Position numbers and translations under genes: made by a program | Notes under the pieces: model-generated | What the model was told of the DNA's origin: nothing | Database searches by the model: none | Seen by the model: the letters and a program-made list of their open reading frames with translations, nothing else | Source: Thermoplasmata archaeon | Lineage (GTDB): Archaea > Thermoplasmatota > Thermoplasmata > RBG-16-68-12 | DNA length: 8,646 nt | Reading direction: 5' to 3' | NCBI GenBank assembly: GCA_013329855.1 | Contig: DUJI01000081.1 | Location: 1-8,646 of the forward strand | Part shown: in pieces, positions 1-5,211 of the stretch | Position numbering within the stretch: position 1 is the first letter of the stretch | Layout of the letters: every line of letters begins with the position of its first letter

Positions 1-191
1 TCCATCCCGTTCGCCAGCTTGTTGAACTGCGTCAACGAGACCGTCGGCTTGCTTCCAGCACCCGGGTTCCCGATCAGGCCGGATACCATGACGTACAGTA
101 CCGCGGCCAGCACCACCGTAATCGCGACCATCAAAATCGTCGCGATGACGGGAGACACTGCCTGCTCATCCTTGCGGATGATGGCTTTCAT
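1..191 (-). CDS. Archaeal type IV pilin / archaellin-like precursor, N-terminal part (cut by window edge)
   Basis: The 63 visible codons start MKAIIRKDEQAVSPVIATIL, then continue as one hydrophobic helix to about residue 41 (ending VMVSGLIG) and a short polar stretch. A charged KD/E segment followed by AVSPVIATIL and a helix rich in V, A and I is the hallmark of archaeal pilins with the class III signal peptide and the 'archaeal type IV pilin N-terminal' (DUF1628-type) domain. These are processed by an EppA/PibD-type prepilin peptidase. The helix would form the filament core or anchor the protein in the membrane before assembly. The exact cleavage site cannot be fixed by eye. The ATG is supported by a perfect AGGAGGA six bases upstream. 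The C-terminal head domain lies outside the window, so pilin, archaellin and other pilin-anchored surface proteins cannot be told apart. The ATPase operon ends 221 bases upstream on the same strand. Confidence 0.85.
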   Translation of the reverse strand, partial: MKAIIRKDEQAVSPVIATILMVAITVVLAAVLYVMVSGLIGNPGAGSKPTVSLTQFNKLANGM

Positions 192-197
192 GTTCTG

Positions 198-204
198 TCC
201 TCCT
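198..204 (-). promoter_or_regulatory. Strong Shine-Dalgarno site of the pilin gene
   Basis: On the minus strand the sequence is AGGAGGA, six bases before the ATG at 191. It is among the strongest ribosome binding sites in the window and fixes the pilin start. It also implies a leadered transcript, unlike most other first genes here. Confidence 0.8.
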
Positions 205-222
205 GCGGCGGGGTCCGCCGCA
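204..222 (-). promoter_or_regulatory. Hairpin abutting the pilin ribosome binding site
   Basis: TGCGGCG and CGCCGCA form a 7-bp perfect stem around the 5-base loop GACCC (minus strand). The last stem base is the first base of the Shine-Dalgarno site. A GC-rich stem there could alter ribosome access or protect the mRNA 5' end. The pairing is seen in the sequence; any function is inferred. Confidence 0.45.
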
Positions 223-248
223 TGAATCCCTATGGGACGGACGCACGC

Positions 249-256
249 GCTTAAAC
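249..256 (-). promoter_or_regulatory. Putative proximal TATA element of the pilin gene
   Basis: The minus strand reads CGAAAC then GTTTAAG, resembling a purine-rich BRE followed by a TATA box. It is centred about 61 bases before the ATG. A start 25-27 bases downstream would give a leader of roughly 35 bases containing the hairpin and the Shine-Dalgarno site. Confidence 0.45.
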
Positions 257-311
257 GTTTCGCGGTGAATATGCGCCTTTGAGAACACCCTTTTCTGGCT
301 ATTCCTATGGA

Positions 312-348
312 GGAACGTGACCATGTGACAAAATCACACGACCGTTCC
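312..348. promoter_or_regulatory. Nested inverted repeat, candidate operator upstream of the pilin gene
   Basis: The inner palindrome TGTGA-CAAAA-TCACA (324-338) sits inside outer arms GGAACG (312-317) and CGTTCC (343-348). The centres differ by one base. The left half also contains a direct repeat GTGAC (317-321, 325-329). It lies just downstream, in the minus direction, of the TTTAAATA element at 368-375, where a dimeric transcription factor could block or tune initiation. There is no T-run to suggest a terminator. The binding protein is unknown. Confidence 0.45.
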
Positions 349-367
349 GTCCTGGTCCCTTTCCCTC

Positions 368-375
368 TTTAAATA
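368..375 (-). promoter_or_regulatory. TATA-like element (TATTTAAA on minus strand), possible distal pilin promoter
   Basis: TATTTAAA is close to the archaeal TATA consensus and stands out in GC-rich DNA. Read on the minus strand it would start transcription near 345, at the edge of the nested inverted repeat, with a leader of about 150 bases to the pilin ATG. The element is nearly symmetric and its flanks lack an obvious A-rich BRE. No gene on the plus strand would use it. Confidence 0.4.
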
Positions 376-390
376 CCCCCGGGCGCTCGA

Positions 391-412
391 GGGCTCCCGA
401 TCCCGGGCTCCC
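391..412. repeat. Short direct repeat GGGCTCCC x2 just after the pseudo-ATPase stop codon
   Basis: GGGCTCCC occurs at 391-398 and 405-412, separated by GATCCC. It lies immediately downstream of the minus-strand stop codon at 413-415. It may be part of a 3' processing or termination region or simply chance in GC-rich sequence. Confidence 0.3.
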
Positions 413-976
413 TCAGGCCACTTCCGTGGTCTCGTCGCTCACGAGGACGAGCATGTTCCGGATCTCGTCCGATTCGTACTCCTGCATGGAGAAGATGACC
501 GTGTAGGCCCCGCGGGCGCGGAGGTTGTTCACGAGGATGTGCAGGAACTCGCTCAGGATCTTCGTGTTGTTGTGGATGGCCAGGGAGTTGATGGAGTCCA
601 GGACGACTAGGGCGTTCCGCCCCTCGTTCTTGCGCAGGAGGAACTCCACCTTGAGCATGATGTTCTCCAGCATGGTCGGGCTCTCCACCTGGATCACGTG
701 GGGGTGCCGCTTCTCCGTGGACATCATGATCTGGCTGATGCAGTCCACGAACCAGACGTGGTCCAAGGGGATCTCGAGCACCTCGAGCGCATTGAGGATG
801 CTCTGCGCGGGGACCGTGGTCGTGACGTAGACCACGTCGAGGTCCTTCTTCGCCGCGAACAGGTCCACGATGCCCTGGATCGCGTCGAAGTACTGCTCCG
901 CACGCAGGCGGAGGGCGATCGCGGACGCCTCGGGGAGCGCCTGCAGCTTGTCGTTCACGTCGCTCGAGACGCTCAT
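413..976 (-). CDS. RecA/KaiC-fold protein lacking the Walker A P-loop (pseudo-ATPase partner)
   Basis: The 187-residue protein has alternating strand/helix segments typical of the RecA core: DVVYVTTTVPAQSI (about 47-60), HVWFVDCIS (73-81), a Walker B-like ALVVLDSINSL (122-132) with D127, and AYTVIFSMQE (157-166). No GxxxxGK[ST] motif is present anywhere, so ATP hydrolysis of the usual type is unlikely. It resembles archaeal proteins of the RAD55/KaiC group that have lost the nucleotide site. Role unknown; a partner or regulator of the upstream ATPase is the simplest guess. The start chosen is ATG at 976: GGAGGTG at 983-989 lies six bases upstream and the gene begins one base after the upstream TGA (978-980). 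A GTG at 985 in the same frame is open but lies inside that ribosome binding site. Fold assignment is fairly sure; function is not. Confidence 0.75.
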   Translation of the reverse strand: MSVSSDVNDKLQALPEASAIALRLRAEQYFDAIQGIVDLFAAKKDLDVVYVTTTVPAQSILNALEVLEIPLDHVWFVDCISQIMMSTEKRHPHVIQVESPTMLENIMLKVEFLLRKNEGRNALVVLDSINSLAIHNNTKILSEFLHILVNNLRARGAYTVIFSMQEYESDEIRNMLVLVSDETTEVA

Positions 977-977
977 C

Positions 978-1748
978 TCAGGCACCTCCGGACACGCTGC
1001 CGCCCTTGAGCAGGGGCACGAGGAGGACGCCCGTCGTCGTGAGGTCGAGGACGTACTTCGCGCGGCTGTGCTGCGTGCCGCGCATCTTGACGACCTGGAG
1101 GGTCCGGAGGAGGTCGCCGCGGCGTTCCAGGTTGCCCGTGACGATGACGCCGTCCGCGATGGCCTCTTCCAGCCCGAACCGCGAGTATCCGTCCGTGTGC
1201 GAGGCGATCTCCGCGACGAGGAGCGAGGTGCACCCCTTCGCGCTCAGGCTCTGGCCCAGCCGCAGGAGGAAGTCCCGGATGCGCTCGGGGTCCTTGATCC
1301 GGTAAGCCACGGAGGTGGCCGAGTCCAGGACGAGCCGCCGGATGTGGCCCTCCTCGACGAGGCCGATGATCGCGTCCGTGAGGAGGCGGGACTCCTCCAG
1401 GGACAGCTCGTCCTTGTCGATGCCGAGCTTCTCGTACATCCGAGGCAGGTCGACGAACTGGAGCTTGCCCTGCTTCACGAGCTTGTCGTCCCAGAAGTCG
1501 AAGGGGATCACGTTGCGGAGGAGCTTGTCCGTCGGCTCCGTGACGCTCAGGTAGAGGGAGCCCTCGCCGTACAGGGCGCCGCGCACGAGGAACTCGATGC
1601 AGATGGACGTCTTCCCCGTGCCCACGCTCCCCGAGACGAGGACCGTGTTGCCGCGGGGGATGCCCCCGTTCAGGATGTGGTCGAGCCCCTCGATGCCCGT
1701 GACGCACCGCTCGCGTTCGCTACCCGCTTCGCGTTCCTTCGAAGGCAT
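978..1748 (-). CDS. RAD55/KaiC-family single-domain ATPase
   Basis: The 256-residue protein matches single-domain archaeal KaiC-like ATPases. The family entry VTGIEGLDHILNGGIPRGN spans 16-34. Walker A GSVGTGKTS is at 40-48 (K46, T47). A glutamate at 71 (SVTEPTDKL) occupies the catalytic-Glu region. Walker B RLVLDSATS is at 138-146 (D142). The C-terminal KMRGTQHS (221-228) followed by YVLDLTTTGVLLVPLL is a typical family ending. Such proteins form RecA-like oligomers and are linked to signal transduction or, as ArlH, to archaellum assembly; DNA repair is less likely for this subtype. It is the first gene of a two-gene operon, and its stop is one base from the start of a P-loop-less partner. 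No clear Shine-Dalgarno precedes ATG 1748, but a TATA-like TCAAATAG is centred about 34 bases upstream, suggesting a very short leader. Cellular role is inferred only from family. Confidence 0.88.
   Translation of the reverse strand: MPSKEREAGSERERCVTGIEGLDHILNGGIPRGNTVLVSGSVGTGKTSICIEFLVRGALYGEGSLYLSVTEPTDKLLRNVIPFDFWDDKLVKQGKLQFVDLPRMYEKLGIDKDELSLEESRLLTDAIIGLVEEGHIRRLVLDSATSVAYRIKDPERIRDFLLRLGQSLSAKGCTSLLVAEIASHTDGYSRFGLEEAIADGVIVTGNLERRGDLLRTLQVVKMRGTQHSRAKYVLDLTTTGVLLVPLLKGGSVSGGA
983..989 (-). promoter_or_regulatory. Internal Shine-Dalgarno site deciding the pseudo-ATPase start
   Basis: The minus strand reads GGAGGTG six bases before ATG 976 and lies within the last codons of the upstream ATPase gene. 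It indicates coupled translation in an operon and argues for ATG 976 over the GTG at 985. Confidence 0.7.
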
Positions 1749-1777
1749 CGCTAACGGGTCGTCGGAGCCGGCCGCGG

Positions 1778-1785
1778 CTATTTGA
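1778..1785 (-). promoter_or_regulatory. Putative TATA box of the RAD55-like ATPase operon
   Basis: The minus strand reads TCAAATAG, an AT-rich island in GC-rich DNA. Its centre is about 34 bases before ATG 1748, so transcription would start about 7-8 bases upstream of the start codon. Confidence 0.5.
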
Positions 1786-1799
1786 GGGGCCCGCGCCGA

Positions 1800-1808
1800 G
1801 TATCAAAG
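1800..1808 (+). promoter_or_regulatory. Possible TATA element (GTATCAAAG) for the small surface-protein gene
   Basis: This is the only AT-rich island before the plus-strand gene. Transcription from it would begin near 1830. That would exclude the upstream in-frame ATG at 1822 and give about 90 bases of leader to ATG 1918. Weak match; offered mainly because it bears on the choice of start. Confidence 0.3.
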
Positions 1809-1861
1809 ATGAGAGCAGGTCATGCGCCGAAGGGCCCGTCCCGGCTCCCGATCGAGGAGGG

Positions 1862-1873
1862 CGTTCCCGAACG
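1862..1873. repeat. Palindrome CGTTC-CC-GAACG in the leader of the small surface-protein gene
   Basis: Five-base arms are separated by two bases. The same CGTTC/GAACG arms recur at 2371-2381 before the HPS-RraA gene, and as GGAACG/CGTTCC at 312-348. A shared operator is possible, but the arms are short. Confidence 0.3.
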
Positions 1874-1917
1874 GAACCGATAGAGCCTTCAGCGCGGACG
1901 CCGCTCACGGCATTCCG

Positions 1918-2361
1918 ATGAAGCCCGAGGACCGGGCACTGCTGATCGCGGTGGCGGCCGTCGTCGCCCTGGCCGCGGGAGGCGGCGCGTCCATCCTGGC
2001 GTTCTCCCGCGGGCTGCCGGAGTCTCTGCCCGTGCCTGGGGGGACCGTCTTCTCGGCCAATGCCACGGAGCACTGGGCCGCCCACTTCACCGTGGGTGCC
2101 AGCGGCGTCCGTCTCGTGGGCGCATGGACCGCGTTCGACGGCATCGGCCCGATCGTCCTCCTCGTCGTGAATGGAACCGTGTCCAAGCCGTATCCGCCTC
2201 CCCTGCTCCACTGTCCGCTCCTGTTCCACTGGTCCGTGTACAACGGGACGGTGGATCGGGCCCTCGAGGCGGGCACCTACACGGTCTACTGGAACACGGG
2301 CTTCTGTGCGTACGCCGCGGAGATCCACGTGACCCAGACAATCCAGCTGGCGACCCGCTAG
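1918..2361 (+). CDS. Small membrane-anchored extracytoplasmic protein, unrecognised family
   Basis: The 147-residue product has one N-terminal hydrophobic segment (about 8-29) after MKPEDR, fitting a signal anchor with the rest outside the cell. The outer part is rich in beta-prone runs (HFTVGASGVRLVGAW, PIVLLVVNGTV, GTYTVYWNTGF), suggesting a small beta-sandwich. It has three N-glycosylation sequons (N48, N85, N109) and two cysteines (C99, C130) that could pair. No catalytic motif is recognised; a surface or secreted adaptor role is a guess. The frame is open from an ATG at 1822, but the extra 32 residues are arginine-rich, lack membrane-protein character and would lie before the likely transcription start. 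ATG 1918 places the hydrophobic helix at the N-terminus. Neither start has a good ribosome binding site. It ends 58 bases before the HPS-RraA gene, which has its own promoter-like element. Confidence 0.6.
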   Translation: MKPEDRALLIAVAAVVALAAGGGASILAFSRGLPESLPVPGGTVFSANATEHWAAHFTVGASGVRLVGAWTAFDGIGPIVLLVVNGTVSKPYPPPLLHCPLLFHWSVYNGTVDRALEAGTYTVYWNTGFCAYAAEIHVTQTIQLATR

Positions 2362-2370
2362 ACGTTCGAC

Positions 2371-2389
2371 CGTTCGGAACGTTCTTATC
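2371..2389 (+). promoter_or_regulatory. Palindrome plus TATA-like element upstream of the HPS-RraA/larB operon
   Basis: The palindrome CGTTC-G-GAACG (2371-2381) directly abuts TTCTTATC (2382-2389), a plausible TATA box centred about 34 bases before ATG 2420. CGTTC also occurs as three direct copies (2363, 2371, 2380). The palindrome occupies the BRE position, where a bound protein would interfere with TFB. Promoter call moderate, operator call speculative. Confidence 0.45.
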
Positions 2390-2419
2390 GCTCACGCGGG
2401 TTACTTCGCGGGGGAGATC

Positions 2420-3712
2420 ATGGAGCCCATCCTGCACGTGGCCCTCGACTTCATGCACGCGAAGCGTGCGCTGCAGGCCGCCAAGGAGGCCGTGGCGGGC
2501 GGCGCGGACTGGCTCGAGGCCGGGACGCCGCTGATCAAGTCGGAAGGCATGGAGGTCGTGCGGTCGCTCAAGAAGGCGTTCCCGGAGCAGACCATCGTCG
2601 CGGACCTCAAGACGATGGACACGGGCGCCCTCGAGGTCGAAATCGCCGCGAAGGCCGGGGCCGACGTGATCACGATCATGGGCGTGACGGACGACGCCAC
2701 GATCGCGGAGGCCGTGAAGGCCGCGCGACGCTACGGCTCGAAGACCATGATCGACCTCATGCGCGTGGAGGACAAGCCCAAGCGGGCCGTCGAACTGGAG
2801 AAGCTCGGCGTGGACTACCTCAACATGCACGTGTCCATCGACGAGCAGATGATCGCCCACACGCCCCTCGAGGAGCTCAAGGCCGTGGTCAAGGCGTCCC
2901 ACCTGCCCGTCGCAGTGGCCGGCGGCCTGAACTCGGAGACCGTGGCCCAGGCCGTGAAGGCGGGCGCGTCCATCATTATCGTGGGCGGCGCGATCATCAA
3001 GGCGGCGGACGTCACGAAGGCAACCCGGACGATCAAGAAGGCCATCCGCGAGAAGAAGGCCATTCCGACGGGCCTGTACAAGAAGTACACGGAGGCCGAC
3101 GTCTTCGAGGCGTTCCGGAAGGTCTCCACCCCGAACATCGCGGACGCCATGCAGAAGCGCGGGGTCATGCACGGCATCGTGCCTCGGATCAAGCACGGGC
3201 AGAAGCTCGTGGGCCGCGCCCTGACCGTGAAGACGGCGGACGGGGACTGGGCCAAGCCCGTGGAGGCGATCGACCGCGCCCAGCGCGGGGACGTCATCGT
3301 GGTCGACGTGGGCGGCGGCCCGACCGCGGTCTGGGGGGAGCTCGCCTCGAACTCGGCCATCGTGAAGGGCGTACCCGGCGTGGTCATCGACGGCGGCGCG
3401 CGGGACATCGACGCGATCAGGGACCTCGACTTCGCCCTGTTCAGCAAGCATACGTCCCCTCATGCGGGCGAGCCCAAGGGGCAGGGCACGATCGGCGGGG
3501 AGATCGAGTGCGGCGGCCAGCTCGTCCACACAGGCGACTGGATCGTCGGCGACGAGTCCGGCGTGATCGTCGTGCCCAAGGAGCTCGGCGTGGAGATGGC
3601 CAACCGCGCGCTCGACGTGCTCGAGCGGGAGAACCGGATTCGCGAGGAGATCAAGCGGGGCGGCACCCTGAGCTCCGTCCTGGAGCTCGAGAAGTGGGAG
3701 CAGGTCCGCTGA
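2420..3712 (+). CDS. Hexulose-6-phosphate synthase fused to an RraA-like aldolase/decarboxylase domain
   Basis: The 430-residue protein has two domains. Residues 1 to about 210 form an HPS barrel of the OMP-decarboxylase superfamily: ALD (D10), EAGTPLIKSEG (E33), the DxKxxD signature ADLKTMD (D62, K64, D67), D112, H137, and phosphate-binding AVAGGLN (165-171) and VVGGAI (187-192). HPS interconverts ribulose-5-phosphate plus formaldehyde with 3-hexulose-6-phosphate; many archaea run it backwards to make pentose phosphate. Residues about 222-425 form an RraA-like domain with GGGPTAVWGELAS (298-310) and VVIDGGARDID (321-331; R328, D329), the residues used by HMG-type aldolases and decarboxylases. 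This arrangement is usually named 'HPS/ribonuclease regulator', but archaea lack the RNase E target of E. coli RraA. No isomerase (PHI) gene lies nearby. ATG 2420 follows GGGGAG by three bases. LarB starts seven bases after the stop codon. Confidence 0.9.
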   Translation: MEPILHVALDFMHAKRALQAAKEAVAGGADWLEAGTPLIKSEGMEVVRSLKKAFPEQTIVADLKTMDTGALEVEIAAKAGADVITIMGVTDDATIAEAVKAARRYGSKTMIDLMRVEDKPKRAVELEKLGVDYLNMHVSIDEQMIAHTPLEELKAVVKASHLPVAVAGGLNSETVAQAVKAGASIIIVGGAIIKAADVTKATRTIKKAIREKKAIPTGLYKKYTEADVFEAFRKVSTPNIADAMQKRGVMHGIVPRIKHGQKLVGRALTVKTADGDWAKPVEAIDRAQRGDVIVVDVGGGPTAVWGELASNSAIVKGVPGVVIDGGARDIDAIRDLDFALFSKHTSPHAGEPKGQGTIGGEIECGGQLVHTGDWIVGDESGVIVVPKELGVEMANRALDVLERENRIREEIKRGGTLSSVLELEKWEQVR

Positions 3713-3716
3713 GGTG
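3711..3716 (+). promoter_or_regulatory. Shine-Dalgarno site (GAGGTG) overlapping the HPS-RraA stop codon, deciding the larB start
   Basis: GAGGTG overlaps the TGA at 3710-3712 and lies three bases before ATG 3720. The GTG inside it (3714) is in frame with larB but would leave no ribosome binding site. The same GAGGTG style marks the pseudo-ATPase start at 976. Confidence 0.55.
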
Positions 3717-3719
3717 CCC

Positions 3720-4466
3720 ATGGACCGCGCGGCCGTCGAACGCCTGCTCCGGGACCTCCAGGAGGGCAAGGTCTCCGTGAAGCAGGCCATGGAGTCCCTC
3801 CGCGCCCTTCCGTACGAGGACCTCGGGTTCGCCAAGATTGACTCCCACCGCGAGATCCGCCGCGGCATCCCCGAGGCCGTGTACTGCCCCGGCAAGACAC
3901 CGGAGCAGATCGTCGCCATCATGAAGCGCATGGTGGCATCCCGCTCCCTCGCGCTGGCCACCCGGGCGTCCCCCGAGATCCACGAGCGCATCCAGGCGGC
4001 CCTGGACGGCGAGCCGGTCGTCTACCACGAGAAGGCGCGGCTGGTCGTCGCGGGGAAGACGCCTCCCGCGACGCGGGGACACGTCCTCGTGGTCACCGCG
4101 GGCACGAGCGACATCCCCGTCGCGGAGGAGGCCGCGGTCACCGCGGAGGTCCTCGGGAACCGGGTTACCCGCCTCTATGACGTCGGGGTCGCGGGCATCC
4201 ACCGGGTCCTCGACCAGCGGGAGCTGCTTCAGGGAGCCAAGGTCGTGGTCGTCGTCGCGGGGATGGAGGGGGCGCTGCCCAGCGTGGTCGCGGGCCTCGT
4301 CGACGTCCCCGTGATCGCCGTCCCCACGTCGGTCGGCTACGGCGCGAGCTTCGACGGCCTCGCCGCCCTCCTGGGGATGATGAACGCGTGCTCGCCCGGC
4401 GTGGCCGTGGTCAACATCGACAATGGCTTCGGTGCGGGCTACCTCGCCTCGACGATCAACCGGTGA
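3720..4466 (+). CDS. larB: LarB: nickel-pincer cofactor biosynthesis carboxylase/hydrolase (PurE-like)
   Basis: The 248-residue protein has the LarB N-terminal signature LGFAKIDSHREIRRGIPEAV (about 35-54) followed by GKTPEQ. The PurE-like core has VVTAGTSDIPVAEEAAVTAE (124-143), YDVGVAGIHR (153-162), VAGMEGALPSVVAGL (179-193), VPTSVGYGASF (201-211) and NACSPGVAVVNIDNGFGAG (222-240). LarB carboxylates and hydrolyses nicotinic acid adenine dinucleotide to the precursor later sulfurated by LarE and nickel-loaded by LarC. The cysteine in the NxC motif (C224 here) matches the one reported to bind the substrate covalently. Many databases call this family 'NCAIR mutase-related', which is misleading. 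larC, larE and a larA racemase are not in the window. It is cotranscribed with the HPS-RraA gene and ends six bases from the convergent protease gene. ATG 3720 is preferred over GTG 3714. Confidence 0.9.
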   Translation: MDRAAVERLLRDLQEGKVSVKQAMESLRALPYEDLGFAKIDSHREIRRGIPEAVYCPGKTPEQIVAIMKRMVASRSLALATRASPEIHERIQAALDGEPVVYHEKARLVVAGKTPPATRGHVLVVTAGTSDIPVAEEAAVTAEVLGNRVTRLYDVGVAGIHRVLDQRELLQGAKVVVVVAGMEGALPSVVAGLVDVPVIAVPTSVGYGASFDGLAALLGMMNACSPGVAVVNIDNGFGAGYLASTINR

Positions 4467-4476
4467 ACCCGGTCAC
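4459..4476. terminator. Inverted repeats spanning the convergent larB / M50 stop codons
   Basis: ACCGG (4459-4463) pairs with CCGGT (4469-4473) around TGAAC. Alternatively GTGA (4463-4466) pairs with TCAC (4473-4476). Both stop codons lie inside the structure. No T-run follows on either strand, so it is not a classical archaeal intrinsic terminator; it may mark a bidirectional 3' end. Confidence 0.35.
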
Positions 4477-5165
4477 AGCGGAATGGTGCCCGGCGCGAAG
4501 ATGAAGATGAGGAGGACCACGACGATCGCGACCAGGGCGATCCAGGCGCCCTTGTTCCAGGCCCAGACCTTCGCACCGTCCAGGGGCAAGATTGGAACCA
4601 GGTTGAACCCGCCCAAGACGACGTTCACGATGGCTACCTCCGACAGAGCGAAGGACAGCAGACCGGAGACTGCTCCTCCGGCGGGCAACGCGATCCAGCC
4701 CACGAAGAAGCCGGCCCCGAGGAGGATGTTCGTCAAGGGGCCGGCCGCGCTGATGCGCCCGTTCTGTTCCTGCGTCACCCGGCCGGAGATCCACGTCGCG
4801 CCCGGGGCCCCGAAGATGAACCCGACGAATGCGAACACGAACGCGAGCGCGAGGCCGCGGAGGTCATAGCGGAACTCCGCCCAGAGGCCGTAGCGCTGGG
4901 CGACGACCTTGTGCATGATCTCGTGCAGCCCCACACCCGTCCCCACGGACAGGAGGGAGACGCCGAACAGGAACGCGAGGATGATCGGGTCGGAGAGGTA
5001 GCCGAAATCGTAGCGCACGAACAGGACCGTGAAGGCGCCGCTCAGGGCGAGGATCGCGATGGCGAGCTGGCGAATCTCCGTCGAACTGAAACGGACGCCG
5101 GGCCTCCGCGGTTCCTGATAGATGTACACGGGAGGCGCTGCGTACTCGGAGTAGGGCCCGCGCAC
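4473..5165 (-). CDS. Site-2-protease-like M50 membrane zinc metalloprotease
   Basis: The 230-residue integral membrane protein has the S2P zinc motif HEIMH (H81, E82, H85) at the end of a hydrophobic segment. The partner motif NLVPILPLDG (188-197; D196 third zinc ligand) lies after another helix. AAGPLTN (140-146) is a further family mark. About six hydrophobic segments are visible (near 32-50, 59-80, 104-121, 144-165, 170-190, 206-224), following a short polar N-terminus. Such proteases cut membrane-bound substrates within the bilayer; the substrate is unknown, and there is no PDZ or CBS domain. The start is a GTG. It is supported by a TATA box (CTAAATAG, minus) centred 26 bases upstream, which predicts transcription starting at or next to the GTG, and the next in-frame ATG lies inside the HExxH region. 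It converges on larB with six bases between stop codons. Confidence 0.88.
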   Translation of the reverse strand: MRGPYSEYAAPPVYIYQEPRRPGVRFSSTEIRQLAIAILALSGAFTVLFVRYDFGYLSDPIILAFLFGVSLLSVGTGVGLHEIMHKVVAQRYGLWAEFRYDLRGLALAFVFAFVGFIFGAPGATWISGRVTQEQNGRISAAGPLTNILLGAGFFVGWIALPAGGAVSGLLSFALSEVAIVNVVLGGFNLVPILPLDGAKVWAWNKGAWIALVAIVVVLLIFIFAPGTIPL

Positions 5166-5187
5166 GATGAGGCGTCAGCCCCCCTCC

Positions 5188-5195
5188 CTATTTAG
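5188..5195 (-). promoter_or_regulatory. TATA box of the M50 protease gene, leaderless spacing
   Basis: CTAAATAG on the minus strand lies within the near-palindrome CCCTA-TT-TAGGG. Its centre is 26 bases before the GTG at 5165, the usual TATA-to-start distance in archaea. It sits in the 46-base gap after the zinc-ribbon gene, so the protease has its own promoter. Confidence 0.6.
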
Positions 5196-5211
5196 GGTTG
5201 TGGTCGCGCGG

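Noticed and set aside
368..375. TTTAAATA as a promoter for a plus-strand gene
   Set aside because: The downstream plus-strand frames (525-830, 698-1009) are antisense to the pseudo-ATPase and have no family features.
192..412. Possible tRNA or small structured RNA in the largest gene-free gap
   Set aside because: No cloverleaf or T-loop GTTCRAAYC pattern; the pairings seen are short and better read as an operator and a ribosome-binding-site hairpin.
985..985. GTG at 985 as the start of the pseudo-ATPase
   Set aside because: It lies inside the GGAGGTG ribosome binding site that serves ATG 976, and would overlap the upstream gene by eight bases without its own site.
870..1754. 294-codon open frame on the plus strand
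   Set aside because: It is antisense to the RAD55-like ATPase, which has Walker motifs; the plus translation is low-complexity E, R, V, A, D sequence without a recognisable domain.
1720..2328. 202-codon open frame on the minus strand across the divergent gap
   Set aside because: It overlaps the promoter region of the ATPase operon and is antisense to the small surface protein; composition is typical of a shadow and no motif is present.
2087..3991. 634-codon open frame on the minus strand
   Set aside because: It is antisense to HPS-RraA and the start of larB, both of which have family motifs. The composition is that of a shadow frame.
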